From: Parus major
Taxonomy: Eukaryota; Chordata; Aves; Passeriformes; Paridae
Assembly (NCBI RefSeq): GCF_001522545.3
Contig: NC_031781.1
Span: 7,569,487 to 7,633,486, forward strand
Length of the DNA: 64,000 nucleotides
Direction: 5' to 3'
Part shown: positions 11,911-25,285 of the stretch, one piece after another
Layout of the letters: each line of letters starts with the position of its first letter
Numbering within the stretch: position 1 is the stretch's first letter
Notes under the pieces: model-generated
What the model was told of the DNA's origin: nothing
The model's input: the letters and a program-made list of their open reading frames with translations, nothing else
Database searches by the model: none
Program-made: the position numbers and the translations under genes

Positions 11911-14900
11911 TGTGCTAAATACAGAACGGTCCAGCTAGACTACACTGAACAGCTTGAAACAAGCTGCCACATTTTAGTCTCTGTGGTCAGCACATGTTCA
12001 AGGGAGGAGTGCAGACTCCAGGCATGCTCAGTATTAGCCAGCTTCCTCAATAGCAGTGACTTTGGGTTCAATTTCACACCACAGAGCTATGAAAAATGCA
12101 TGTGCAGTTTCAACAAGTGAGCAGTCCAAACGAAAATGCTTTAACACTGGAGCAACTTCCACCCATACTATACAATCACTGAAAAAATCTCCAGCCAAAT
12201 ATCCAAGTCAAAACTAGCAACACATAGAGAGAATAATATAAATCAAGATTCGACCTGCTCTGGTGTTAAACTTTGATACTTGAATATCCCAGATGTCTCC
12301 CTCCTCCTCTTCTTCTTTATAGACAGGTAAAGATGGATCTCTTGAAGGAACTGGGGATCACACTCTAGGCAAAGGTTGGACAGGTGATCAATGTACAGCA
12401 TGAGATTTTGCCGTGGCTATGTGCCTCCAACAGTGACTGGATCATCTGGTTTAGAAAAACAATTCAAAATTGTAATATTTTCTAAAGCACTTGTAAGGGA
12501 AAAATTAGCAAAAGGGAGAACATGTAATTTTTATAACATGAAAAATATCACAGAACTTCTTTCCATAATTATATATTTAATTTCAAAAATTCATTTATTT
12601 CTTATTTAACATTTAGTTCATTAACTTTTCAATTCCTTAGAAGTCAGTCTTGAGAGGACTGCATCCCATTTCCACTAGCAGAATGTGTTCAAAAGTTACC
12701 GGTGTGATATGAAGTTACTCTTGTGCCAATGTTTATTTTTTTCTTTTGGTATTTAGATTTAGACACAACCCTACAAAGTGCCAGGGCCAGGCCCAGTCCA
12801 TTCCTTAATCAGCTTTTGGAGCAAGCCAGTATTTATCAGCCAAACAGGATTCTACTCTGCAGTGCTCTTCAGGAGGTAACTACGGTTAATGTTTGTTAAT
12901 GAAGATACATCTCCCAACACTCCCTCCTATTTCAATAGAATGAAAGAGCATTTTCTAAAGGATCATTCAGAGAACTTGAATGATACCTTTTCTTCCAGCA
13001 TTTAGGAACACCATCTTTTATCAACCTATCTTTTACATGCTGCCGCCATTTGGGGTTTTTTTACCATCATGGAAAAACAAATACTGTTGTCCTTCCCAGA
13101 AATATCCATTAGTATAATGGATCTTTAGGTTTAAGTTTGGTGAAACCAACCTGTATTTAAGCAACAGTGTTTACACACAGTAAAAGAGATAATTAATTAC
13201 AAGCATCATGACATCTTTAGGCTATCACACAATGTATAAGCAACGAGCTGCTTAAACGAAACAAGATATTGATGGCATTATTTCAAGTTCAGAAACAGAG
13301 GAACTCCTAACATAATCCCAGTGCAAATTTGCAAAGAAGTATGTGTTCATTTTGTCACTAAACATGAAAAGGAGCTATTTCAAGGAACGAAGGATGTCCT
13401 CTTAACCTGCAACAACAAATTTGTTTGTTTTTTTCTCTTCTCAGTAAGAAAGCAATTGGGATTTTTTCCAATAAAAATATCCTTGTCCATATATAAACAC
13501 TCCTGGTAATCATGTAATTACCTTACCCAATCAGATTAAATTGCTGTCAGTTGAGTTCCCACTGTTGATTAACTTTTGTGTACTCTGAACCTAAATGAAG
13601 TCTTTAGTAAAGTCACTTAGTCATTTACAAAGGTGTCTCTATGATTCCAAAAAAGGGTAACAGCAATATATTATTTGCTATAATCATCAAATATCCAAGG
13701 TCAAGGATAGATCACAGTGAACCCCTTTTTTAAAACCCAAAGAAACACAGAATTAAACTATGTTGCTTATTTTTGTGTTTCTTGCCATGACTTCTAAATG
13801 TAATAGTAACCTTTGACCCCCCCATATTAAACACCATAATTATGTAATTAAAACTAATTATGCAATTTAACATACATATTTTTGTCCTACAACAGGCAGG
13901 TCAATAACCTCACTCATTGACTTTGGAAGCTTTCACAGTTTAAACAAAACAATGAGGCTTTCAATTAATTTTAAAGTACAAACAGAGAAGGAGCAGCAGA
14001 ACAGCAAGTCTTCACAATGATACTGCATGGAAGGATCACTTACAAACCTCTTCATTTTGGATTCCATAGATTAAATCCCTTGATAAAAGCTGTTTAAACA
14101 TCTCTTTAAACATCTTTCTTCTATGGTGATATCATTAGAAATGTTAACACATTTATGAACATTACTATATATATACACATTACTTGCTAAATGCAAGAAA
14201 GGAGACCAGTAATGTTTTCTTTGTCCCACTTCTTTTCTTCAGTGTTGTTTCCTCTGCTTCCTCCCACACTTCACTGCCTCTTTCCCTGTTTCACCTCCTC
14301 TTTCTGAAGTCTTTTTCTTTCCCCTGGTTTCTTCATTATCTTCTCTGTTCCATTTTTAGCCGTAAAGTTTATCATTAATATCAAACTGTTGTAGTTGTTG
14401 CCTTTTCCAGTTTCCATCTGCATCCCTGACCCCATTCACAGGTCTTGGCACCAGGTGGCTTCTGATGGTGATGATCCAGCTGAGAGGGAACTTTGGGCTG
14501 CAGAAAGCTACAGCTGAAGCAAATATGGCACATGCTCTAAAATGAATTTTCCACAGAGGGAAATTTGGTACAAGTGAGAGACACTTTATGAAATTGTTGA
14601 AATATGTTCCACCTCGATAATATCTTTTTTCTCTTTAAACACTTAGGTAAACTCTAAATACTGCACTGAAGGTTTTTCAAATTGTACAAGAAAGATTCAT
14701 GCAATATAACATTTTGTCCAAAGAACTTGTTCAAAGAATAAAATTAGGATTATCATTTAACCATGTTTACTCTTCGGTAAACGAAATCCCATTCTCTAAA
14801 GAATAATTCTTAAAGCAAGTATAAGCCCAGGAGCTCTCCATTAAAAAGGCTCATGTTATCCTGTTTTTTTCAATTGTTGTATTGACCACAAATGGATCCA

Positions 14901-14940
14901 GCAAACTTAACAGGCCTAGATGTGAAGCAAAGGGACAGAC
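11911..14940. other. Non-coding DNA with a strong splice-acceptor-like tract and a homeodomain-type cluster
   Basis: No gene is identified. At 12293-12332 a long CT tract runs into TATAGACAG followed directly by GTAAAG, resembling a 3' splice site joined to a 5' splice site. Around 12760-12905 is a higher-complexity block that looks like conserved non-coding DNA. At 13835-13872 ATAATTATGTAATTAAAACT and a following TAATTATGCAATTTAA cluster TAAT cores. These are pattern impressions only. Confidence 0.4.
13833..13874. promoter_or_regulatory. Cluster of TAATTA-type homeodomain cores
   Basis: About 40 bases contain three TAAT/ATTA palindromic cores (CATAATTATG, GTAATTAAAA, CTAATTATGC) plus ATGCAATTT, close to the POU octamer ATGCAAAT. 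Such clusters occur in developmental enhancers, but they also arise by chance in AT-rich DNA. No flanking gene tells which. Confidence 0.2.
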
Positions 14941-14942
14941 CA

Positions 14943-15058
14943 CATATATATAACTATTCCCTATATATATATATATATATAAAATATATATAAATGTGTA
15001 TATATATATATATACACACATCCCATATATATATGTATGCATACATAACTATATATAC
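14943..15058. repeat. (TA)n microsatellite, imperfect
   Basis: Alternating TA runs (longest about 14962-14980 and 14998-15014) are broken by CTATTCCC, AAAA, GTG, CACACA and GTATGCATACATA interruptions. The compound TA/CA/GTAT structure suggests an old, mutating microsatellite that is probably length-polymorphic. Open frames across it are artefacts of the repeat. Confidence 0.85.
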
Positions 15059-16650
15059 CAATCAAGCTCTAAGTTGTTTTCTCTAAACCTCGTTTCATGT
15101 GGGGATCAGAAAATAGTTTCTGGAAAAACACATATGAAAATCTTTCCTGACTTCTTGAAAGTATGGCAAAAATACCTACAGTGCACTTTGTGCTTTGGTG
15201 TCGTTTCTAACACCGTTTTTGGAGTCCTTTCAGTTCTTTGCTTTAATTAGGCCTGACTTGCACAAGGAATTTGAAAAGATTTCAGTAAACCCTTGACATA
15301 ATGGAAACAAGGAGCACTGAACTCTGAATGAGTTACAACAGGAAAGAAACAATTTAGGGTGGTAGCAGGCCTTATTGCAACATTAAACCTCAAATTTGAT
15401 CTGTTTTACACAAAGCAAACCAATACATTGAAAGAGTACCCCAAACTTCTGGACAAAAGTTTGAAGGAAAATAATACAGTGCATGTGTAGAAATTCTGTC
15501 CAAGGGACTGGAGGAGATTATTCCTTATATTCTCATTTAATAAAAAGGTTCCTTCTGTTTTGAACGGAACATTAAAATTCTAATTCAGCTCATAGAGCAT
15601 CCCAAACAGAGCAGCAAAAGAATCTGTGAAGGAGCCCTAATATGGTGCTATTGAAACACAGTGGATTAGAGGAATTGGGATAGAATCCTACAAGTGGCTA
15701 AGCAGCAGCAGGAGGTCAGCTTCACAAACAGCAGGATGCTGTTCTTGCCAGACGTGAGTGACATAATACAGGCAAAACAATCAAGATTTCAGCTGATAAA
15801 TGTATGCCTGAGGAAAAGGCCTTGCTGTAGAACTTTCATAAAGCAACAAATATTTAAGCAAATTCTGTAGACCTAATTTACAGGAGAACATTTTTTCTTA
15901 TACAAACATGTCACGTTAACCATGCTGAGAGAATTCTTTATGACACAAAGACAGTAATTTTAAGAGCCTAAATGTAGAAAACAGGAGTCTTTTCTCAATT
16001 ATTCAGTAAATGGATTAAACAAAGAGCTTTCATCGTTTGATGCAGCTTCAAGTGTTTCCCCAGCGATTCTGGGGATAATACATTAGGATGATACACATAA
16101 AAATATTAGCTTCAAATATCTAGGATATCCAGAAAGAATAACAGATGCCACATAGCCCCATTGGTTATTCATAAATTGCATATATCAGTATCATTAAACA
16201 AGTTTCAAGGCTCTGAAGGTAACAGTTGCATTAGTAATGAGACATTGAGATATTAAAGATGATCATTAAATAATTTTGGTTTCTAAATTTTAAGGTATTA
16301 TATTAAATCAGACTTTAATTGTAAACATCTATCTTTCACTTCTATTTTAAAAGGCTGAGATTCCACTTGTTTTCCATTTTATGCTGTGATCAATTAAAAG
16401 AAAATTTATTCAATTGCTTTTTAGCTAGGGAAGTGCAAAACATCATGTGCAAAACATTCATCTGTCTACCCCAAATTCTTCTCTGTCCTCCACAAAATAT
16501 CCTTTTGGGCTAAATACTTTTGCAAGTCTGAAATAAATTGTAATTATGTGGTCAGCTTCCAGCCTGGAGTAGAGACCAAACTTCCCCCAGACTCTTAGGA
16601 CATTGTGAAATAAGAATTTCTACGTGGTGCAGCTGACTGTTTTCATTCAG
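15059..16650. other. AT-rich non-coding DNA, no gene seen
   Basis: No coding region longer than chance and no recognisable transposon. Sequence complexity is ordinary. Confidence 0.55.
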
Positions 16651-16654
16651 AAAT

Positions 16655-17270
16655 CAGATTAAGAGGCAGTTGGGCCTTTGGGAACATGAGCTACAGTGAT
16701 TAAGGATGCAGAAGAGAGAAGACCAACCAGAAGCACAAGTGCACAGAATTCCCCTGCCATGGCTTGGACAATCACATAAGAACACCATGGCACTGACACC
16801 TGTGGACACTTGCTCCACATGGCCAGGAGCTCTCCTATGATCTGACCACAAAGGGGGCATTTCCCACCCCAGGAACCATGAGAGAGGATATTTTGATAAT
16901 TTGATGGACATTTAAATAACCTACTGAATTTCTGCTGGAGAAAGACCAGATTGAAGAGCAGGATAAATTTGTGCTATCTGGCTTCAGTCTATGGACCTTG
17001 TAACAAGATCTGTGATCTCAGCATGTGTGATTTCTGGAGATCTTTCATAAAACCATACAATCAGGAATCTGAGATGATATGGAGAGAGCCACAGCACTCA
17101 GCAGTTCCTGCAGGAGGCCCCTGCTCAGCTGGAAGAGGAGGTGATGCTGCCTGTCCCTCAGCGGCAGTGCTGTTACTGAAGCCCAGGGTCACCTTGCTCT
17201 CGTCACCACGGGCAGTGGGATGTCCTCACATGCACGGGTGTCCTGCACATCCATAACTTGTTTGGTAAGG
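16655..17270. other. GC-elevated block, possible decayed LTR or other repeat
   Basis: Composition rises to about half GC over 600 bases, strongest at 17090-17250 where several CpGs remain (near 17161, 17199, 17206 and 17235). Frames are open on both strands (101 codons plus at 16951-17256, 85 codons minus at 16654-16911), but neither product resembles a known family. I saw no clear TG...CA ends or target-site duplication. A decayed LTR is one explanation, a regulatory block or pseudogene another. Confidence 0.25.
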
Positions 17271-20200
17271 AGCAGAGAAGCTCAGTAAAAGCTGATTAAG
17301 ACATTGTGCTGAGCTAAAAACTGGATGCTTTGTGGATATCTGTGTTTTGGCCTTTCCCCAAATGTCTTCCCCCAACAAGTGAGAGAGGACAGCTGGAGCA
17401 GACAAACTTTCTGTACCCAAGAGACTGTTTTTCTTTCCTTTGAAGGTATTACTTGCCTGTTATTACATTTACATAAAGCAGCTTTGTTCTTTCCCATATA
17501 TAGTAAATTGCACTCCTGTATGTGAACATTGTGTAGCCATTTCCCCCCAAATACAAAACAGAATTATCTTCACTGTCATTCAAGCCTTTCTTTTTCACCC
17601 ATTACAAAGAATTGATGCAAATCTATTTTTGTTTGGTCTGGTTTATGCTGACAGCAATTAATTCTAAAGCCTCAGCATAAAGACATACAAGAATCACATA
17701 TGTTTTTAATCTACAAGCAAGTTATCCAATTATTTTAGGTAAACTTTAAGATCACAACCATCCTTACCAACTCTGATATGATAGGCTATTTTCTTCTTAA
17801 TGGCTTAAGACTAATATACACTGCTATAGGGAATACTCTTCAACATTCCTCATGTTTTACCTCCTGATCTTGAAATAATAATATAGTCAATGAGCACATT
17901 TTGTTTATACTCGTTAGTAAAAAGTCACTAAAAGCATGCTGGGAAATAATATTCCATGCCTTAGGTCTCAAACAAGTTCTCTTTATAAATAGAGCTTGTG
18001 TAAATCACAGACAAAGTTGACAAATTTCATGGATTAGTTATGGTGAAAATATCAGATTTAAAACAGATTAATAGGAAAATCATATTATAATTCTGATTAC
18101 CCAAATTCTGCATCTTTTTGAAGAATGAAATGAAAAAGTAGTGATAATTCTGGAGCCAATTCACTAAATAACACTTGCACCGAGTTGCATACAGAGGGTA
18201 AATATTCCTCATTAACCTTGTAAAACCTCTGAAATCTATGTTTAGCCACGTTGGAATGAGAACATCACAAGTTATAGGGATTATAGTACACTGAAGCTAT
18301 TTCAGTGCATTTTTCCATTAAATAATGTTAGCATGAAATTATTTTGTCACCTTGCAGAAAAAAATAAATTAAGGAAGTAACTGATTTGAAGTTAAAGCTC
18401 CTATTTTCACAATTACTTGTATTGGGTGCATCTACTCAAAAATTAGAGAAATAATATCTGAAAGAAATTCCACTTTAACAGAATGTATCATTATGCCTGT
18501 AAAAATATAAAATTCATAACTGTGAAAAACAACATTCGGAGTTAAGCAAAACTATCAGCTTTCACACAGAACTTCACGGCTTTTAAGTCTTTCATGATGA
18601 TGTAATTTAAATTGAGGCCTTATTTAAAAGAGAGGTTACACATAACCATGTGATTCAAAGAGACTTGTTGACTACATAACAATTTGGCTTGATGCCTCCA
18701 TGTCCTCCACTGAGCTGCACAGACCACTTGTCATCCTTGCATCTGAAGACAGCCAATTTGTCAGACATTTGCTTTAATTCTTTTTTTCTTTGTCTTCTTT
18801 ACAATATCCTTCATATGCATCCTGGTCATCAATATCATATATCTGACTGGAGGATGGAAATTCATTTGTGTTTCCGTCTTATTTTCTTTGCATGCAATCC
18901 TCCTGGGTCTTATAGGATGTGCTTAATAAGAACCACATTATTCTGCTAAAGGAAGTCCTTGAGCAGACTTTGAGAAGCAGTATGGCAAATTAGTTTCAGA
19001 ACGTGGAAGGTCAGGCTGGAAATAAAAAGCTGCAGTTATCTACAGTGTTTTCTGCAGTTCAGAAAGTAAGAAAAAGAGGCCTAACCTTCAAGAAAGGATT
19101 TGTTTGATCTTTCTCCTTTAGAAAGCCGGACTAATTTATGCCCAAACAATAAAATGTTGAACATTGGCTGAAACTAATTAAAATTAGCTTTTAGTTAAAT
19201 TCACATTTGTAACAAATGTACAATCACACTTGTCTTCCAACTGCATTTAAATGGTTTTGTTTCCACAAACAGAATGTTGTTTGTAACAAATTCTATACCA
19301 TTCAAATATTTAAATTTAAAAGTGTGTTTGAGTTTGAACATAAATAGCCTTCTGCATGGGAATGCCAGGTTTATAGGTGTCCTTGCAACCTTAATTCTGC
19401 CCCCTGGTGTCTATAAATTATGGCTATTTCTAACTAATGATCACACGTTATTTTTCACTCCAGGGTCTGTGTCGCTCTGTCCACAGCACAAATATTCCTT
19501 ACACAGTGCAGTTGCTTTCAGCACTACCCGTTTTTAAAATGCTGCTTTTGCTAAGCATCCTCCTGAAACTATAGTGCTGTTTGCTTCCTGAGCTTCCTGG
19601 GCTGCTCATCACCCTTTCTGGATCTCTCTAGAGCACCAACAATCCACTTTCTTTTTTGTGACAGGAGAAGAGCATTATTATCTGAGTGGGAAAAGATGGT
19701 GCACAGACACTGGGCACAGTTTCAAAAGTCTTTCTTGCAGATGTCTTGGTCATTTGCTCTGATGTGTTAGTCTTACTTGTGTAAAGTTCTTCAGTTTTTA
19801 TAGTCCTTTTCATTTTTAAAACAGTTGAATAGACTTCAAGATGTTATATTTGACACATCTCTATAAAATAAAATTGTATTTTTTTATTTTCCTCACTTTG
19901 TAAATGTGAAAAAAAATTGTTTTTTTTCCTGGCAACACAGAAATCTGTCAGACATGGCCTAAAGCACAGAACCACTCCTGCTTCAGCACTGGTTTTGTTC
20001 CTGATGACCAGACACTCTTCCTGTCATCATGACAAAGATTTTATCACTCTGAAGTTGTTGAGGGTGCTCTCTGCATCTTAGACAGGCCCTGACTGAATTA
20101 AACAGAAGTTCACACAATACCTGCATTTTGGTCTACACAATTTTTAACACATAAGAAATCTGAAGCAGGAGCATGGATGGGGCTAAGTTGCCCAATAACA

Positions 20201-20900
20201 CAACTTCTTGTTTCTGCCACAGTTAATCCCACTAAAAATGAGTTCAAGAATGGAGTCAGTGCAATGGGAAGCGAGCATGGAACAGCAGAAAGGTGCTACA
20301 GAAAAGGCAGTAAATGGCTGTGCAACTGAAAAGTGCAACATCTAATCAAAAGGACACCTAAAAAAAAAAAAATTATATAAGATACTTTAAATCTGGCACT
20401 TTCTAACTTCCAGACTTTCAATTTACATGTGAATAACAATTTAATGAAACCATTGTGCTGTCTTGTAATATGTATTTGCTGTATTAAAAACAAAAGTTAT
20501 AGATGACTTTAATGATCACTTGTGCATATCAGAAGCAAAGTTTGAGTTTTTAACAAAGGTGAAATACATGTAGACACCATTTAAAATAGACCTGCTGCTA
20601 CTGGGGATCACTTCAAATCAGTGTTGTGCACTGAAAGAAATTCTAACTTACATACCTGAAGGCATTTTGATTTGCTTTGTTTATTGTTAAGGAATATTGG
20701 AGCATAAACCCATCACTTGCTCTCTGAACAAAATCTGAGTCCCCTCTGGAGCTGTCATACAAACTAAAACATAGTGAAAATAGGATTTCTGATCCTTTAA
20801 AGTAACCAGCTTTCTTTCCCTACTTCAAAATACACTTTTTTTACTGACTCTGAAATGAGCAAAAACCCCACAATGTTTCCTTACAATTCTAAACCCATGC
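17271..20900. other. AT-rich non-coding DNA, no gene seen
   Basis: No identifiable gene, RNA or transposon. Short T or A runs occur near 19880-19930 and 20359-20372. The flanks of the A/C-rich repeat begin at its end. Confidence 0.55.
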
Positions 20901-20904
20901 CTCC

Positions 20905-21026
20905 CCCCCAAATAACAACAAAGAAAAACCCAAACAGAAAAACAAAACACAAAAAACACAAACCAACCAAACAAAACCAACAAAAACACAAACAAAAACA
21001 AAACAAGCAAAAAATAAACAAATCTG
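20905..21026. repeat. A/C-rich (AAAAC)n-like low-complexity repeat
   Basis: About 120 bases of the plus strand are almost only A and C (AACAACAAAG, CAAAACAC, ACCAACCAAAC, CAAAAACAC), with G and T nearly absent. This opens frames on both strands with products of lysine/asparagine/glutamine or of leucine/phenylalanine/cysteine, which are not genes. It could be an expanded poly-A tail of an old retroposon, but no body is recognisable upstream. Confidence 0.75.
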
Positions 21027-21029
21027 GGC

Positions 21030-23990
21030 TACATTTGGTCAGAACTTTGACATAATAATCTATTTCCCATCTTCCCATACACTGAAAGAAACAAGTAATC
21101 TATGTTTGTAAAGTGTTTTAATGGCCTGAGATGAAAATTACAGAAATGCAAAACAAGTATGATTGTTGCTCTGATGATGAAAACGTCTCGGTCTACTCAC
21201 CATGTTCATTGCCTAAAGTAACACAGTGGGTAGCCTGTTATTACTAAAGGAATAAACTTTTTCATCAAACACTCTTTATAAAAATATTTCCCTGGAAATG
21301 TAACACAGCATGTAGCAAGACTACTACAATTTTCCATCAACTATGAGTACATGCAGCATAGGTACTGTTTTTAGATAATTTCACCCGAGCTTTTTGGCAA
21401 TAGTTCCTCCCAAGGAAACCTACATTAACCAGAAATTTAGAGTCTGTTATCCCCAGGCCAGCTTCGTTGGAATTTTTAATATGGCACTGTCTATTCAACA
21501 GTTGTGTGTAAAATGCCAATAAACTGGCCAGAAAAGAGCTGAAGGGCTAATTGCCTTTTAACTCCACTGTGATGATAAAGTCATGTAGAAAGAAAGGAAA
21601 AACTCCCACTGCTTTAACAAGTTTATCTGACTGCCACTTTAACATTCTCTGTCTGCATGCACTTTAGTGCATTCACCAATAAAAGGATAAAAGCATTCAA
21701 AATCCTGTACCCTCAATAACTGAGAAGTCCAGATTCAAAACGTCTGCTCTGCTGGAATCAGCCCATTAGGTCAGCCAGCTTTTTGCCTGGTACTTGATTT
21801 CAACTATACAGTATGTACCAGGAAAAAAATTTCCTTTTGATGCAAAAGATTATAAATCCTTAGGAAACTGGAGTGAGGGAAGAAAAGGAAGGATGCCATT
21901 TTGAAATTGTAATAAAAAGCAGAAACTGCTTCTCACAGATGAAGGGTGAAACAATACCAATCAAGCCAGTGATGAAAATCCCATTAACCTTAAAAGGTCA
22001 AGGAATTAACTTTAAAAAAATAAAATACAGGAAAATATGGCATAATTTACAAGCTCAATAAACATATAATTTTAATTTCTTCTACCTTCCTTCAAATACA
22101 TTTTATATTATTCCCTTCAGTACTTTCCTTTTCAAAAATCCAGTTTTATAAACATGATTTCTTTCATCTGAACCAGACCTTCTACCTAATTCTGCTTTTC
22201 TGCACTTTCTTCATAGTGTAAATGCTTATTAATCCATAATTAAAAGTAGATGTTGAGTAATGTCACTTATGGAAGTCAGTGCTATAGACAAAAGGTGCAT
22301 TTTCCTTTGCCAGCAGAGTGATAACCATCCTTGTCCTCCTTGATTCCACAAAATGAGACAGTTGTTAAAAGACATTTCTCAGAATAATTGAAAAGAAGAA
22401 ACTAGTGGTCATTTAATTTCATTTTTTTGCTAGACCTGTATTTTTACTTTCACCAGAGAAGGAACACTGTCAGCTCTGATAGTGAACTGACCTGTTCCAC
22501 TTAATAAAATAAAATAAAAGCAGCAGTAGAGGCATTGTGATTGCCAGCTGCAAACCACTGAGTGTTGGTTTTTTCTATTAAAAATCTCTTCCATGTTTTT
22601 CTTATTGTAACCTGGAAAGAGTACAAAATCTGAAATCCAATGGAATTTCTATCAAAAAGAATACTGTTAACACAGAAAGTTCCTCAGGTACTCACCCAAG
22701 CAAATGTTGTATCATATTACAGTAAAATTTAAAAACAGAAGTTCAAACTAAAAATGAAGTATCATTTTGTCTTCAAAACAGACTCATGTGCATCAGAGCC
22801 TATGCATTAATGCACTTATTTCCATACAGCTCTGCATTTCCCTTCTCCATCACTTTATAATTTGTTCCAGATTTTGTTATTTCTTTCACATTTGAAGGTA
22901 CATTGTTCCACATTTGAGTGATGAAAGACTGAACTGGATGGAAGTACACTGAAATGTTAGAGGGAGAATGAAAACAAAAATGAGGTTAAATTTTCAATTT
23001 ATAAGGTACTAACAAGTGAAAGAAATCAACAAAGAAACAAATAAACATCTCTTAACAAATAAAAAAAGTGCTCATGGACACCCAGAGTGGTCATGTTCAC
23101 AGTACAAAATAAACAATTTTGCTGTCCTTCCGAATTTGAAATGCAAATACCTAAGGGAAGCAATGAATTTCTCCCTAACAATGCACGACTTTTAGGTTGT
23201 CACTGCAGTTCAGGGGTATTCTTAAAGCTTAGATCTTTCTTACTAGATTAGAAGGCAGAGTAAACTAAAAGATCAAGCTAATCTAGGATAAACTTCTTTT
23301 CCACAGTTCAAAGGCATTGGCCTTTCTGCAGGTTCAATTGCAGGTTTCTTTGAAGATGTGCCCTAAAGTTCATTAAAGAAATTTCACTGACTTGAACTGA
23401 TTTTAACATTTAAAAGATAATGTGAGAGCTTCACTGCCATAAAGAACCTGACAGACCGACTTTGAAGCTCTTTTGGCGGCATTAATTATTTTATTCTTGC
23501 ACCAAAAGCCTTATTTAAACATATCTTTATGTTTATATCCTTAGAAATACTTTAAAAAATGAAAAAAAAATAAACAACCTGGAAACACGGATTTTTTAAA
23601 ATCCAGTTACAAAATCAGTAATTAAATATTTCTACAGAATTCAAAGTCACCATTTCTGATATTTTTCCCCTTGTTGACTGTACTTAATATTTCCAGGTGG
23701 TACTGCACACAGTGCTTAAGCAACATCTAATTTGTACATAGAATTTTGAAGATAATCATAAGGCAAGAAGAACTGCAGGCTTTAACAATATGAAATTTAG
23801 ACACATGTACATAGCCTCTGTCATAGAGCCTGTGACAATAGTAATGTGAAGTGGAAAACATTGCTTAAGACTTTCTCAGCCTCTGCTGAAATCCCGAGAC
23901 ACATTTTCTGATTTTAACTCCAGAATTTTAGTTGATGGTTAAGAGAAATCTTTGGTTTCTTCCATTAGGATGAATGTTCATCTCCTTATT
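21030..23990. other. AT-rich non-coding DNA, no gene seen
   Basis: No gene. The stretch 21500-21660 has higher complexity and reads like conserved non-coding DNA, for example AATAAACTGGCCAG, GGCTAATTGCC and TGCATGCACTTTAGTGCA, the last containing the palindromic TGCATGCA. This is an impression only. Confidence 0.45.
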
Positions 23991-23996
23991 CAGGGA

Positions 23997-24024
23997 AAAA
24001 AACAAACAAACAAACAAAAAAACA
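23997..24024. repeat. (CAAA)n microsatellite
   Basis: A short A-rich run contains four consecutive ACAA/CAAA units (AAACAAACAAACAAAC) followed by seven A. It is a simple repeat with no other feature attached. Confidence 0.8.
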
Positions 24025-25270
24025 AGCCTACAAACATAACTTACAGACTTATGAAATAGCTTGCAGTGTATTACACTTTCTACCTCTTTTAGTGCACAAT
24101 GCTGCCCTGATGACATGAAAAATAATGTTCTGTGTTAACACACAGAAAATTTCCCAAATCAAGGGCAAGCACCTCGGCATCAGTTTTCTGAATAACCAGA
24201 TACTCTCTAAATTTCCAGAAGAGAGGCTCTGGCTCCTGGTCACTACAGATTTCAGACTTCTGCACCAGACTCACAAAAAAGGATTCTTGAATTCCCCTCC
24301 ATTCCATCATGTTTACTCTATGTCCTACCTTACTGAGCAGATTCTGTCAAATAAAAACTCCATCGTGGAGTCTGATATCCACTGTTTTGTAAACATTGCT
24401 CATGCATGGACCTTGTCTTCTTGGACAATAAATTCTACATATTTAGATGAACTAAATACTTCCATTGCCTCAAAAAAATGCCTACAGGAAAAGCCAGATA
24501 TTCTGGCAGTACTCTATTCCACCTTTATATTTTTTATACCTTGAACCTTTATGAGAAAATCCTAAACAGAGAACTGTCATATGTACTAAGGTTTATTTGC
24601 AGCACGTCATCCTCAGCTCTCTGATTTATCCTCTGTTACTGTTTCTCTTCACAAAAGCACACAGCTGTCTCTTTTAGCCAATTTGTTTTATTTGCTTTGC
24701 TTTTCTGAGTTCAAGATTTTATGTTGTAAATTAAAAACAAAAAAAGTGACAGAACTATTTGCCGATGTTGACACACTTAGGTTCTGTAGTAAAAGCTGTC
24801 AGGCAATGCAGCTCACTCAAGGAAACAGTGTCTTAGCAGAACAGTGCAATTGATTCCAAAATAATTATTAAAACTATTACAAGTTGACTGCTACAGGTAT
24901 ACATACTGAAGATGAAACATATTACAGCTTTTGTTAATTAGCAGATCTCTTGCTGTATTTAACCTCTTTCAGGAATGAACATGTAAATATTTTGCTGATT
25001 AAAAAGATACTGAGAAGTTGATCTTTTTTTCTTTCTGCTACCAACCTTAATGTTAACTTCATAAAACAATTAAAGCCTAGACATTCATCACATTTTTTAT
25101 CTTCCATACAATGTACTTCATGTATTCTCTCTGCTATGGTGTAACAACATTATCTGCTTATAGTTGAAACAAACAAAATGTAAAAAGTTCCAGAACTAAG
25201 ATCATCTCTTCAGCTTGAATTTTGAACCTTATTAGATATTAGTTATGATACAGCCCTTAATTCTGCATAT
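24025..25270. other. Non-coding DNA with the longest open frame of the window, not called
   Basis: A plus-strand frame of 139 codons (24125-24544) overlaps three minus-strand frames. Its product has no recognised domain or signal, its start lacks a convincing Kozak context, and no splice signals flank it. I regard it as fortuitous. The remainder is AT-rich without repeats. Confidence 0.45.
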
Positions 25271-25285
25271 TTTGTTTTTCCCCAG

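Noticed and set aside
13712..13723. TCACAGTGAACC matches the 5' part of miR-128
   Set aside because: The next bases differ and there is no opposing arm; a 12-base chance match is expected at this scale.
14851..15250. Frames rich in tyrosine and isoleucine
   Set aside because: They are translations of the TA microsatellite.
20825..21078. Several 60-66 codon frames on both strands
   Set aside because: They are low-complexity translations of the A/C-rich repeat.
24125..24544. 139-codon plus-strand open frame
   Set aside because: No known domain, overlapping minus-strand frames, and no promoter or splice support.
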